A DNA stretch of 64,000 nucleotides, taken from assembly GCA_023014365.1 (NCBI GenBank), contig JAEBUN010000030.1:434001-498000 (forward strand). The letters are read 5' to 3'. Shown here piece after piece: positions 33,022-44,767 of this stretch. Under the pieces are notes generated by a model. It did not search any database, was not told the origin of the DNA, and was given only the letters and a program-made list of their open reading frames with translations. Made by a program: the position numbers and the translations under genes. The first letter of the stretch is position 1. The number at the start of each line of letters is the position of its first letter. The DNA is from Lepiota brunneoincarnata. Taxonomy: Eukaryota; Basidiomycota; Agaricomycetes; Agaricales; Agaricaceae.

Positions 33022-33589
33022 AATACCTCTAGTTCATTTTTTATGTATAATAAATAAACCAAATGCATGGTATTCATGGTCCCCTGTATTTTTTAAATGC
33101 TGCACAGCCTCCTGCCCGGTCTATTGCATCAGCTTTTGCCATTGACATTTTGCCAACTTACATCCTGGCAATTCTTGAACCGATGCTGGCCAACCACCAG
33201 CTGGCTTGGCACAAGCTACGGCTCACAGAATGTATGGTTGGTGGTGTGCTGTCATACAGACCATTGTAGTACCCATGCCACTGGTTCCACCCCATTGTCC
33301 GGCACCTGTATCACATCTGGCATTCAATTTGTCAATATTTCTGGCATTCGCAAATGTATCATACTCGTCACTTTGCCACATACATTCTAATATGGAAGGA
33401 CAGTTATATCTAGGTTGTGCCAGCCCACCCCTCCCAGATTGCCACTTTCCACTCCCTAACCCGGAATTTCTAGTACCCGTGATCCTGACCTCTTAGGACC
33501 TCTTTGACCATGGGATAAGACCAGGGCATGAAGATTTATGGTGAGGTAGCAAGGCCAGCAGGCCCGCTGTCTCCCATTCACTCAATACA
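33022..33589. other. AT-rich spacer, no gene recognised
   Basis: Short open frames only. The sequence leads into the truncated 5' side of the copia element. No LTR or primer-binding site was identified. Confidence 0.4.
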
Positions 33590-34310
33590 GTGTATGCATT
33601 CACTGGCCCCACTCACTCGATACACTGTAGGTTGACTACCTGGACTTTCCCTCCAACAAATCTGACACTTTTGAGGCCTACCAAAATTTCAATGCATGGT
33701 GCGAGACAATTTGGTACCCGAGTTAAGGCATTATATTCGGATAGGGGAGGGGAGTACACTGCGACCAAATTTCAGTCCTACTTGAAATCCCAAGGCATGG
33801 AGACCAAACTCATGGTACATGATACGCCCCAACACAATGGTGTTGCCGAACACCAAAATAGTACAATCGTTGAATGTACAGGTGCACTACTGCATGCTAG
33901 CCATCTCCTGAAATTGTTGTGGGCAGAAGCCATTGCCCATGTTGTCTGGCTGATGAATAGGACAGGCACTTGAGCAGTCGAGGGCAAAACACCTTTTGAG
34001 GTGTTATATGGTCATAAACTGGACCTAAGGGCAATACACAAGTGGGGTGAAGAGGTATGGGTACACCAGGCAGGTGGGGACAAGCTCGGAGGATGAGTGA
34101 AGAAGGGGAGATGGGTGGGATATGATGCTGAGAGCAATGGCTCCCACATTTATTTTCCAGACATAGGTGCTGTAAAAATCGAACGAAATTTTCGGTTTAT
34201 TAACACAGGTTGTCCTGGGCTCAAAGGGGAGCATTCACCTGCAAGTGAGCCTCGAAACAACCCCCCGCACAGCCCCAACACCCCAGCAAACCCCCCAAAC
34301 AAGATACCAG
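33590..34310 (+). pseudogene. Copia integrase core
   Basis: ALYSDRGGEYTATKFQSYL and TPQHNGVAEHQNSTIVE are the second Asp and the Glu region of copia integrases. LLWAEAIAHVVWLMNRT and KKGRWVGYDAESNGSHIY follow. Two TGA codons (33971-33973 and 34094-34096) sit in an otherwise open frame, both where Arg CGA fits. The frame enters LTR copy B after PPNKIPV and resumes as LDAPDQHPA at 36173. Confidence 0.8.
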
Positions 34311-36172
34311 TGTTGCACCACAAAATCATTTCATTTGTGAAATCACTAGCTAATAAAGTAACTAACTCTCCGTTACCGAATAATATCAGTATATGGCCAT
34401 GGTCAGACACTGGGTGCGAGAGATTTAGAATACTATCTAAAATATGTGAAGGCAGACATCTCAGAAACAGAACCAGAACACCCAGACAAGTAAAAGTGAT
34501 GTTAACTAACTTATTAGTGATAAGGCTATGGAAGAATGACTCTGGTATGAATGTACCCGAGCATTGTATCCGATACCATGTTAACTAAGATATTAGTTAA
34601 GATACTCATGACTGCACAAAAGACCCATTTCCTCGCCTCTGCCCTAGAAAGCAGACAAGTCGCAACACCTATGTCATCTGGATGGTACCTAGTCATAATA
34701 ACAGGTCCGGGAGTGAATCTTGACAAAAGAATGTAGGGATTAGCTAATGCCCTGACAAGAATGTCCCCTTGGAACAGCTCTGATGGTATTGAAAGATAAA
34801 AGATTGGATGGGGGTATCCAAGAGGGTACTCAGGGACAGATGCTCCCTCATAGTAACAAAAGAGACCAGAAATGATGGACTAGAAAATAAAGATTGATAA
34901 GAATGAAACAAGCTAATTAAATTCTACTATTAGTTTACTGCCTGAAGGCTATGGAAGTGAACTTTTAGGACATTAGGGTTGAGAACCTGGGTGTGGAGAA
35001 TCCAAGAAAAAGATAAAAACCCTTAGATAAGAGTTAGCGAGTAAACTCACTAACCCAACTGGCTGTGATATAAATAACCAGGCACTTAGGGAGCAAGTTC
35101 CTGAGAGTGAATTATGTTGCTGATATTGGAACTCCTAGAATGATGCTCCTAAATGATGAGGAGACAATAAAATGATGAAGCTGAAGGCTTGTTTCAGGTA
35201 TACCCATAAGTGAATTGTATATTGTTATAAAAACTCATCTGTAAATTACATGGGAGGCAAGAAACCACTTGCCTATTTCCCCCCCCTGATTGTATGGTCG
35301 ATTAGGATAGGAATATAAAGCAATTTTACGCGATTTTCTTCGGTCATAGATTACCAGAGACTTAAAGAGTTATACTCTTTAAAACCAGACCCTTTGAAAC
35401 AATTGAGATATTGACAGACCCTTCTGCTTGACTCGAGAACTGAATATGAGTTGCTACAACTCTTCTGTTCTTAAGTAGAAAGTTCACTAACTTCCGTTTC
35501 TTTGGGGTTCCTCTTAGAGGCCTTGCCTCAGAAGTATACCATTGAATTGTAGAGCTGTTTAATTGAGAAGCGAACATAGTATGCTAGGGCCTGTTGAAAA
35601 CACTGTCCACTAGGTCTATTTAGTTTAAAGATACTTACTGCAGGAGCTTGCTGGAAGCCTGTCTCACTGAGTAGTATAAAGTTTTATTGCCTTGTTCAGA
35701 AGCTGTAGTGTGCTAGGGCCCATTAGATAACACTGTCCGCTAGGCCTACTAGCTTAAAGACACTTACTGCAGGAGCTTGTCAAAAGCCTGTCTCGCTGGG
35801 TAGTGTAAATTTATAGTATTGTCAAGAGAAAAGGATGTAATATGCTAGGGCCTGTTAGAACACATTGTCTGCTAGGTCTACGGAGGTTCACTGATTGCGA
35901 AAGCTTGCGTTTTGCCTGACTTATTGAATCATGAAGATATTAGTTAACATATTATATAGTAACAACTGTCAAAGTTCCCATTGTATTCAGATAGGACAAC
36001 TGTCTGTCTAGTTGGAGACTAAGAGAATAACTTACCAAGACCCTAAAAACACTAGAATTGAATATATTTCTGGAGATCTGTGACAACCTCTCCCCCACGA
36101 ACTTATAAAGTCGGAATTAGCGAACCTGTTAATGAACTTCGTTTTCAATCTTGTAAAGTAATCCGCATTTCA
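34311..36172 (-). mobile_element. 1.87 kb LTR-like element, copy B (solo, in copia)
   Basis: 1862 bp, same ends as copy A in reverse orientation, somewhat more diverged than A and C. Flanks in LTR orientation are CCAG and CTGG. Both are one transition away from CCGG, so a decayed 4 bp CCGG duplication is likely. It interrupts the copia linker between integrase and RT. Confidence 0.75.
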
Positions 36173-36666
36173 CTGGATGCACCAGACCAGCATCCAGCCA
36201 ATCCCACCAAGCCTACAGTTGATCCTGCCGAAAACAGCACTCCAAACGATGCTAGCCCTGAGGAGACACCTAATGAGGGCAATCTACACCCCTAATGACC
36301 TCAACAAGCTCGAAGCCCAAGCACCAAGGCAAGAGACATCCTAGAAGGGCAAGCAGTCACCATAGCTGAAGAACTGGACTGGGCAGATGTACATGTCCTG
36401 GTGGCTGATATTGAAGAAACAGAGGGCCTGGAGCCAGGGAGCCTGCAGGAAGCGAGGAAACAAGCAGACTGGGAGTTGTGGAAAAGGGCCATGGAGGAAG
36501 AACTTGCCATGTTGGGTGATGCTGGAATGTGGGAACTCATTGATCCGCCGATCGGAGCTAACATCATTGGCTCAAAATGGGTTTTCAAAGCTAAGAAGGA
36601 TGCTGCTGGCAATGTTGTCCACTACAAGGCTCATCTCATCACCCAAGGATTTTCCCAAGTCCCCAG
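36173..36666 (+). pseudogene. Copia linker and start of reverse transcriptase
   Basis: After the linker (LDAPDQHPANPTKPTVDPAE) the RT begins: WKRAMEEELAMLGDAGMWEL, GSKWVFKAKKDAAGNVV and YKAHLITQGFSQVP. The block breaks off at the CCAG duplication of the 1187 bp insertion. A stop (TGA near 36297) lies in the linker. Confidence 0.8.
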
Positions 36667-37853
36667 TAATAGAGGGGTTTTTGTAGTTGGTAGGAGATAA
36701 TAGATAAACCATCCACCGCTTAAGTATCAACTCAAAACATTGCACGTAGAAATCTCCCAAGGTGCGTAACTACCCTCTGTACAAATTTGTGGGGTTTCAA
36801 TTAATTAAAGAAGACTCAGAAAAGTCTTTGGTGTCTTGTCACTGGAGGTGATAGGAGAGAATCGGTGCCGAAGTGTACTGTACACTTTCCAACACTGACA
36901 GATCGAATAGTTACGTATTCTGTATATGAACTATCCTATAAATGTGATTGTTGCCGATCTCTGAAGGCTACCGTAGCCCAAATATATTTATATCTGACTT
37001 GCAATCTGACCAGGGATCAACATTACTGTAACGCATCATCTGAGTCATAGTAGTTATTACCATAACAACCACCCGATCACAAGTTCAATAGAGTCAATGC
37101 AACTCAATGTCTAATCTGAGAGAAGCCTTGTATAAAACCTGTTATATTCACACCAAACTGTACAAGGTAGGTAGGAATTCAAGGTCAAGAGTTCTCTGCC
37201 TTTTTCGTTGAACCCACTGGTAATTTATAGTACAAAGTGACATATACTGAGAAATATACAAAAATACGGAGAAACATATTCAATTATGGGAACTTGAAAG
37301 ACCTATAGGTGCTGGTCCTCCTCTCGGCAGAATAACTACCCTGCATCTGCATTCTCAAGATTGTCATTTACATCTGTTCCATATCATGGGGTGCCAGTCT
37401 CCATTATTTCCGAAAACCGGTCCCAATCTATTTTTAGTTCCATTCCAGACCCTCATAGTAACATTCCAGGGTACCAGTGGACTTTGCAAGTTTGTATCTC
37501 TTTGTCTAAGTGTTCGTCTGTGTGTCTACGGCTTTTGGACTCCCTATGTTATCTCGTCAAGCACCTGAGTGACCTCTAAAGGAAAACTTGGTTCAAATCT
37601 AGTGTCAAAGTCATGGTTTCATGGGTTCCTGTTATAGTAATCAGATGACAAGTAATGTAACTATTGCCCAACAGGTATCTGCATGTTCTCGAATCTCTTA
37701 TATTCTGGAGTTTCAATAGATAATTGAATATAGCAAAATACATACTCATAGTGAGACTACTGAGAGTCCTGAGGTTCTAACAAGGATAGTTACCAGCAAA
37801 AGATGAGGCTTATATCGCCCATAGTCACGGCTACTAATGAATATACCCTGTTA
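36667..37853. mobile_element. Unclassified 1187 bp insertion in copia RT
   Basis: Flanked by CCAG on both sides (36663-36666 and 37854-37857). Joining the flanks restores QGFSQVP-RVDYFDTFMPVA. Ends are TAATAGAGGG and, complemented, TAACAGGGTA, so weak inverted ends of about 8 of 10 bases. No open frame above 75 codons with any similarity. It could be a solo LTR without TG...CA ends or a non-autonomous DNA element. Confidence 0.6.
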
Positions 37854-37857
37854 CCAG

Positions 37858-39015
37858 AGTTGATTATTTCGACACTTTCATGCCTGTAGCACAACTCATG
37901 TCTATCTGGACAGTCCTAGCAATTGCCACCACTCATAACTACAAGATCCATCAGATTGATATCAAGGGTGCATACCTAAATGGAAAATTAGGCCCTGGTG
38001 AGACGATTTACATGCAGCAACCACCTGGTTTCACATCCACCACCCACCCACGTCACATTTGCCACCTCAAGAAAACCCTCTATGGTCTCAAGCAGTCTGG
38101 CTGATGATGGTGCCAATGTTTATGTGAGATTTTGGTCAATCACCTGGGCTTTTCATGCTGTGAGGTTGACCAGAGCATATTCTTCAAGATTGTGGTGCCA
38201 GACCTCACTATAATCCTGGTGCACATTGATGACTGTACTCTTGTTGTGTCTACTATTTTGCTGATTGACTGGGTGAAGGATGGAGTGCAAAAATTCATTG
38301 AAATTACGGATCTGGGAGAGATCCACTGGCTTTTGGGGATTGAAATGAAGAGGGATAAGGAAAAGGGTAAGCTCATGCTATCCCAACATTCCTATGTCAA
38401 CGCTTCACTCAGACGTTATGGTTTTGACAATGAGAAACCAGTTAGCACCCCCATGGATCCCGCCATCTGCCTAACAAGCAAGCAATCGCCTCAAACAACT
38501 TCAGACATCACTCACATGGCCCGGAAGCCTTATCAAGAGGCTGTTGGCACCCTTATGTACACTGCCCTTGGAACACAACTGGATATAGCATATGCTGTCC
38601 AAGTTCTCTCAAAATTCATGAAGAACCCTGGAGAGGCACACTGGGAAGCAGTTAGGTGAGTTTTTTGGTACCTGAAGGGTACACAGGATCTATGGTTAAC
38701 TTATGGAGACACTGGGGAAGGCCTCAAAGGCTACACTGATGCCAATGGCAACATGGCAGAGGATCGCTGAGCTACCTCCAGGTACATGTTCCTTGTCAAC
38801 AGTGGGGCTGTTTCTTGGAGCACAAAGCAACAAGAAATTGTCACTTTATCCACAATGGAATCCAAGTACGTAGCTGCTACTCATGCCTCAAAGGAAGCCC
38901 TGTGGCTTTGTTCACTTATTTCACAGATTTTTGACACCGCTGTCCCCTCCACCATGATTTTTTTGGACAACCAATCTGCCATCACACTCAGCAAAGACCA
39001 GGGCCTTAAGAATTT
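37858..39015 (+). pseudogene. Copia reverse transcriptase and RNase H
   Basis: VDYFDTFMPVAQLMSIWTVL, IDIKGAYLNGKL, LKKTLYGLKQSG, then VHIDDCTLVV (the YVDD box position), LLGIEMKR, GTLMYTALGTQLDIAYAV and the RNase H part TKQQEIVTLSTMESKYVA. TGA codons at 38102, 38105, 38657 and 38768 lie in one unbroken frame. The first two stand for the conserved RR before W in the copia motif. The frame ends in LSKDQGLKN and is replaced by satellite from about 39015. Confidence 0.82.
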
Positions 39016-39215
39016 GCTGCACGCGGTACCGCACACTGCTGTCACCCTACCGCACATTACTGCCATGCTACTGTGACATTGCCGCCACCTTGCTGTGACA
39101 GAACTGTCACTTTACTGCACATTACAGCACATTGCTGCCATCTTACCATAATACCACTGTCACTTTACTGCACATTACCACACATTACTGCCACATTACT
39201 GTGACATTGCTGTTA
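39010..39215. repeat. Satellite related (inverted) to the 16.7 kb minisatellite
   Basis: Degenerate repeats of CCGCACATTACTGCCA and CTACTGTGACATTGC. Read in reverse this is TGTCACAGTAG...ATGG...GTAGGG, the unit seen at 16.69-16.90 kb. Confidence 0.6.
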
Positions 39216-39224
39216 TTGAGCCTT

Positions 39225-39905
39225 GAGCATATCCCAATATATGTTGATGGGTATCTTGGACCATAATCAATTTATTACATGATAACTCTCATAAATCATT
39301 TTTATTTCCAAGCTCCAGATATATATTGATGGGTACCTTGAACCATAATTTATCTATTACACAATAACTCTCATAAATCATTGTTAATTCTGAACTTTAG
39401 GTAATATATGTTGACAGGTACCTTGAACCATAATTAATTTATTACATGATAACTCTCATACATGATTTCTACTTCCGAGCTCTAGATATATGCCAACAGG
39501 TACCTTAAACTATAATTAATTAATTGCATGATAGCTCTCATATGATTTTTGATTCTAAACTTCAGATAATACTGTGGTAGGTTGGTCGGTCAGGTGGGCA
39601 ACAAGCTCAGACAGTCACATCAGTCACTGTGTTCCCACCAGCAAATACTCAAACTCCAATGTTGATACATCATTCTACCGTAATATATATAATAATTGGG
39701 CCAGTATAGAGTGAGATAGAAGTGTTTGTCCAAGCTTATCACCCATCTGACCTACCAACCAACGACAGTATATGCTGATGTGTACCATTATTTATTTATT
39801 TGAAAAATAAATCTCATAAGATATTTTTTAATTCCAAACTTTAGGTAATATATTTATGTGGGTATTTTTCATAAAATCGATTATTATGGTACATATAAGC
39901 AAAAT
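39225..39905. repeat. AT-rich tandem repeat, about 80-100 bp units
   Basis: Units start ATATATGTTGATGGGTACCTTGA, with a conserved CATAATTAATTTATTACATGATAACTCTCATA core. Four copies lie before the MITE and two after it. Confidence 0.65.
39572..39768. mobile_element. 197 bp MITE with TA duplication, Tc1/mariner type
   Basis: Ends CTGTGGTAGGTTGGTCGG and, complemented, CTGTCGTTGGTTGGTAGG match without gaps for about 38 bases. TA flanks both sides (39570-39571, 39769-39770). It has no coding capacity and is inserted in the AT-rich tandem repeat. A diverged partial copy is at 4.42 kb. Confidence 0.75.
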
Positions 39906-40387
39906 ATTACATAAAATAACACTATGGTGTAACAGTTAGTGTTTCAAGCTCCGTACAAACATGTTATTTCCATTTTTGAGGTTGAGGGTTTGAATCCTGC
40001 TCACATTTCAATACATGCAAGATCAATATTTCATCATTCTCAAACCAATGTCTGCTCTTTCAATATATTTAAGATCCGTATCCCATGTTTTCTGCTACTC
40101 TTGGGATATTGTACAATGAGGATATGACTCATAGTTAGAAGTATAAAACACCATTGGTACACCAATAAATATTCCAACATCCCCCCTACATGGTTTTACT
40201 TCTCCACTGCTCTCTAACTCTACCTTGAGTTCCTACTTCTCATTCCAAACCTCAACTATCTGTACCAGACATAAATTTCCCCATGGTTTTTGTAAGTCAG
40301 AATTAAACTTGTATGAAGTCATGATACTAAATTATCACAGGGATTCATTAAGCACTGTGCAACATACTTTTTCAAGTCAGAACAAGA

Positions 40388-42376
40388 TGTCCCTCCACCA
40401 CTACCTCCCAAATCTCCACGGATGGCCCCCCAACCAATTCCATCCATACAACAGCTTCATCCAACCTCACGTTTGTTATTTCACTTTAATTTAAAAGCTA
40501 ACTTACACAAACTTACTTGTTACAGATTCAACTGACATACAAGTTCTTATTCAAGCACTTCAATCAGTATTATTGCCTCAGCCAGGATCTATGCCCCCCC
40601 ATTCACAGGTCAACCATGGCCCCACCCATCCTATTACTATCCCTGGACTTCCTCTACTCCCTCAATTCTCCCTTGAAACAAAACCTGTGACTCAACCACC
40701 TTCACATATTCCTAATCATTTTATCACTCCCTCTATTCCATCAACTTCACATATTATATCTGGACCCTCCCCTTCTATGAATTCCTCTCTTCCAGCCAAT
40801 CCATCCACCACACTTGCCAGCCTTGGACAGTTAGTTCAGCCTCCTCTCCCACAACAGCCAATGGAAGGATTGAAGGAGACTAGGAAGTCATGGCCATACT
40901 TTCCTGTTGGAGCTTTTGAATGGAACTTTACACCTGATGAACTCATCAAAGGCAAGTGGCCACCGATTCATTGGGCATTCGAGGTCAAGGGTGGTCATAA
41001 CCGTAACAATGGTTGGGATAAAGCTCCCAAATGGCAAAAAGGGTTCAAGTCAATGCGAGAATGTCTAGGCATTTTTCAATGCATTGACCCTAATTGCAAC
41101 ATGCTTATATGGCCAAAAACTACCAAAGCCAGCCACCAAAAACAGTCTGAAGAAGGTTGCAATTGTGGGAAAGAAGTCTTTTGGATGCAATGTGATGTTC
41201 GGTCCACAGTGTATACTTGGCAAGGGGGAAAGTACTTCATACAGGAGGGTATTCATAATCATCCTCATCCTCCTGCTAACATCCATCTGGATGCTGATGA
41301 AGAGGCTAAATTTGATCAGATAGTCCTAGACCATCCAAAAATGGGACCATCTGCTTTACAATTCGGTATCAGAAGCTTGAATGGACCTGGACAATTGGTC
41401 AATGTCATCTCACCTGCACTTCACAACCGAGGACGAGTAACCTATGAACAAAATCATGTTATCAAGCAGCATACACCCCCAGACCCTTGCCCATTCTTCA
41501 CTAGCTTGAAAGAATTTGCACGAGAGCACCCAAATTTCATCAAAACTTCACGATTTGGACTAGAAAATATCATATGCTTCCAGTCCCCCTTCATGGCTTC
41601 TCAGGCTCTCTACCGGAATGATGAATCTGATGAGGATATTGGTGGTGGAATGGTTGCTGATGCTGCTCATGGATTCTGGGCAGACAGTGGCTGGGCCCTG
41701 ATGATGTCCTCTATCTATTCCCCAGTCCTTCAAAAATGGATTCCAATTCTGATGTCTTTCATGGATGGTGGCTCAGCCGAGTACTACAGGCTACATTTCC
41801 TCAGCACTTTCCAACCATCATTGCCCAAGCCACTCTCCACAAAATTCCTGTTCAAGATAAAATGTTTGCAACGGTATAGCTTCATCTTCATCAGATCATT
41901 TTAGAATCTAATATCCTGCAGGTTATGGACTTCAGTGATGCTCAAAGAGAAGGCTACATTGAAGTCTTTGTTGAAATCTGCTTAGCCAACCAAGATCCCC
42001 AGACAGGAGAAGAGCTTAGGCTAGCTGCAGAGAAAATAATCTGAGGATGTGGTGAGCATTATAGACGAGGAGTTACCCAAGTATCAAGTCAAGTCCATGG
42101 AGGAGTTCCAGAAGACAGTAGAGTGGTTACTTACAGAGTTCCCTGGTGTTGCTGATTGGTTGTTATGGTGGCTTCAACATGGCAAGATGATATTTCCTGT
42201 CTTTGTGACAATATACCCGGAGCTATGGCAAGTTCTACCAACAACTACCAATGCTCAAGAATCCCTACACTTCCAGCTCTATGCTGCAGCTGGCTGGAAC
42301 CAACAATTCTTCGAGGGCATCCAATCACTTTACTGTTGGGCCATTAGGTTTGAGGCTAACTACAAGAGCAAACAAA
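40388..42376 (+). pseudogene. GCM/WRKY-finger MULE-like transposase, N-terminal part of a giant fusion gene
   Basis: The likely start is MSLHHYLPNLHGWPPN at 40388; an intron leads to DSTDIQVLIQALQSV. A Pro/Ser-rich stretch follows. A GCM-like zinc finger (RECLGIFQC, PNCNMLIWP, CNCGKEVFW, ending HNHPHP) comes next, then the DDE domain: first Asp in VADAAHGFWAD, SSIYSPVLQKWIPILMSF, second Asp in VMDFSDAQREGYIEVF, and GCGEHYRRGV near the third position. LPTTTNAQESLHFQ is typical of this transposase class. A TGA at 42042-42044 (before GCGEH, where CGA fits) and a one-base frame change near 41805 disable it. The reading frame goes on through an intron (about 42377-42420) into the peptidase part, so transposase and peptidase were one polypeptide. 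Confidence 0.7.
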
Positions 42377-42420
42377 GTAAGTTCAAACTTGGTTAATAAG
42401 ATTAATTGTTGACTTGTTCC

Positions 42421-44289
42421 AGTGGGGGTACCACTACACTATGGCAAGGCTAACAAGTGGAAGAAGGATCAAGCCAAGCTTGATATACTTGGGATGTCAC
42501 CTTCCAAATGTAAATCACGGCGCCACGAATCCAAATCACTGAGCAAGAAATTTGTTAACAATGGCCGTGCTCCTGATACAGCAAAAAAGCTTATACCCAA
42601 GAATTCTAGTAGCCCTCAGAAAAAAATCAAGACCATAGCAGCAATTGGGAATGTTTTGGGTTCAGCCTGCTATCAGTGGAAAGAAAACTCCTGTTGGCTG
42701 GATACCTCTCTTCAGCTACTCTACATTCAATTTCTACCACAATTCCTGAATTTGCAGAGGTTATCAGTACCATGGATACCAACTCCCCAATATTCAAGAT
42801 CTTCAACCATTTTTTACAACAGTCTCAATCCAATGGAGATTCTTCCTGGCTTTCAAATGAACAGGACTTGTTGTGGCACCAACTCTGTTTACAAAAGATT
42901 ATTCAGGAAGAGTTTGGTTTCCATTCTCTTTTTGTAAGTATCTACTAGCCCATCCTTCAATTCATGCTGACATATATGCAGGGATGGCTTTGGAAGGGAC
43001 TTAAGATGGATGCTAGCCAAGGATGTTTCAAGGACTCCATCATTCCCCTTGCATACTTTGCTCCTTTGACTGTACAATTTCATGCATGTGATGGTGATCA
43101 GTCTACTCAAGGAAGTCATCTGGAGCTCCATACTGCCCTTCTCTCTCAGACTGATATCCTCATCTCTGCTTGGGACCATGCCCACTTCGAAGGGAACCTA
43201 GTGAACTGGTTCAAACAATTCATGGCAATGGAACAAGAGTCTACAACTACTGGTGCTTCCTGCTGGTGACAATCTCAGGGAACTCTGCTCTGCACTGGTG
43301 AACAGACTGATATTACCCATCTTGTGGTCAGTCTGCCAATTGTCCTTGTAATCAAATTATCACCTGGGTAAAATGGGACTCAACTGGACTGGGATATCCC
43401 TGACCATCTGGAGCCACTTGGGCCAGGAGATGCAAAGAAGTTCAAGGTTGCCTATGACCTTGTAGGCTTTGGTTTGACAGATCCCATGCATAATCATTTC
43501 ATTGCCCACTACAAAGACTGCTCTAATCCAGGTGTATACACCTATAATGATTTTGACAATGGTGGCAGAGTTAAACAGGTGTCTAATTCCCGGTCAATGG
43601 CACCACTCACCAGTCTCCACTTTTCTCACAGTTATTTCCATCATGTCATTGTCTATAAACTCCATGGTGGACAACAAGCTCAGGATTGCTTTTATTGCCA
43701 GCACATTCAGCAATGTTCAAACTTGTTCAATTTTAAATTCTCAACACCCAAGATATCCCCAAAGTCAACTATTTCTTACAATGGACCCCTGGTACCAATG
43801 CAGTCACAGCATCATTCATGGATGAGCAATCCCACATCTACAAAGACTGTTGAATATGTTCATCCTACTCTTGCACACATTCCTCCAACTCTACCTATTG
43901 AACCACTGGCAACTGCTGGAAGACTTGGTAAAGATATGGACATGGTACCTTTAGAATCACTTTTGGATGCAACTACCACCACTACCCTCCTATCCTTGCC
44001 ACCTACCAAATCCTTACCATCAAACCATGGTGGCTGGGATACAGACTCTGAAGTGGAAGATCTGTATCCAGTTCGCATCCGATGCATCTGTGGGGTTCAG
44101 GGGAACTATGACTATGTCTATTCCGAAGACCATGGATCTTTGGCTAAGTGCCAAACATGTCACCGACACTCTCATACTCCCTGCCTGCAACAAGTTGAAA
44201 GTCGCATGTTATTATCTGTGGGCCTGTTTGAGTGCCATTGTTGTACTCTACCTTCAATAAATGAAAAACCTGGATCAATACAAACATGA
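42421..44289 (+). pseudogene. USP-like (C19) peptidase plus PHD finger, middle of the MULE fusion gene
   Basis: After a basic linker (SPSKCKSRRHESKSLSKK) comes ENSCWLDTSLQLLY, resembling the Cys box of ubiquitin-specific peptidases (Cys codon 42692-42694). Downstream, DPMHNHFIAHYKD...VYTYNDFDNGG resembles the His box with its following Asn/Asp (His codon about 43495). HHVIVYKLHGG follows. A C-terminal PHD-type finger reads RCICG, AKCQTCHRHSHTPC and FECHCC (about 44.08-44.25 kb). Frame changes occur near 42725 and between 42.95 and 43.45 kb. The donor after SIQT appears as ATGAGT, one transition from GTGAGT. Ubiquitin cleavage is inferred from the boxes only. The decayed exons make the product inactive. 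Confidence 0.6.
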
Positions 44290-44332
44290 GTGCTCTCAGC
44301 TATCTTTTTGTCTGAGGCTTACTATTTTGTAG

Positions 44333-44767
44333 GCAACGTATTGGAGAAGCTGAGAAGCTAGGACCTGGGCAAAAAAGATTATGGTAAGCCTGTCAAATGT
44401 TAATTGTGACTGAACACCAAAACTTGTATAGAGCTGGCCATGATGCACTCGCACAACTTGGCACATTCTGGTACCCAGTCCAGTTGATTGGTATGGTAAA
44501 TGATGGAGAGCAATGGAGGGTAAAGTGGTGGAGAGGTTGTTTGTTTGAGAATACATCACTCAAACCAGGTATGATCACAGTTGTGCCAGAGAAGGATTTG
44601 GTGACAGCTCTATGGGGACAAGCAAAGGCATAGTGGGCAGTCAGGGTATGCCCTATTTCATTTCTCTTGGAATATTGCTAACATTTCTTAGCTGGGACAG
44701 TGGCAGCTTGCTTGTAATATGCCTGAATTGTGTGACCAGGTGGTCGAAGATCCAATTTCCATCCCGT
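44333..44767 (+). pseudogene. MULE fusion gene, barrel-like region before the solo LTR
   Basis: Exons RIGEAEKLGPGQKRL and AGHDALAQLGTFWYPVQLIG, then EQWRVKWWRGCLFE, a Trp-rich sequence resembling a chromo/Tudor-like barrel, and ITVVPEKDLVTALW. A TAG stands before WAVR. The frame reaches ISIP at the CCGT duplication and continues on the far side of the element R solo LTR as YTSKIDQALRQSL. Confidence 0.5.

Larger units (their letters stand above)
33590..39015 (+). mobile_element. Degenerate Ty1/copia retrotransposon with two insertions
   Basis: One pol frame can be followed through integrase (33590-34310), RT (36173-36666 and 37858-38659) and RNase H (to about 39015). It is interrupted by the inverted 1.87 kb LTR copy B (34311-36172) and by an unidentified 1187 bp insertion (36667-37853). 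Neither copia LTR is present, and the 3' end runs straight into satellite DNA. Confidence 0.8.

Noticed and set aside
39939..40127. Short ORF before the MULE gene as its first exon
   Set aside because: The frame from 40388 joins through a good GT-AG intron to the next exon, while this one has no usable donor and looks like repeat sequence.
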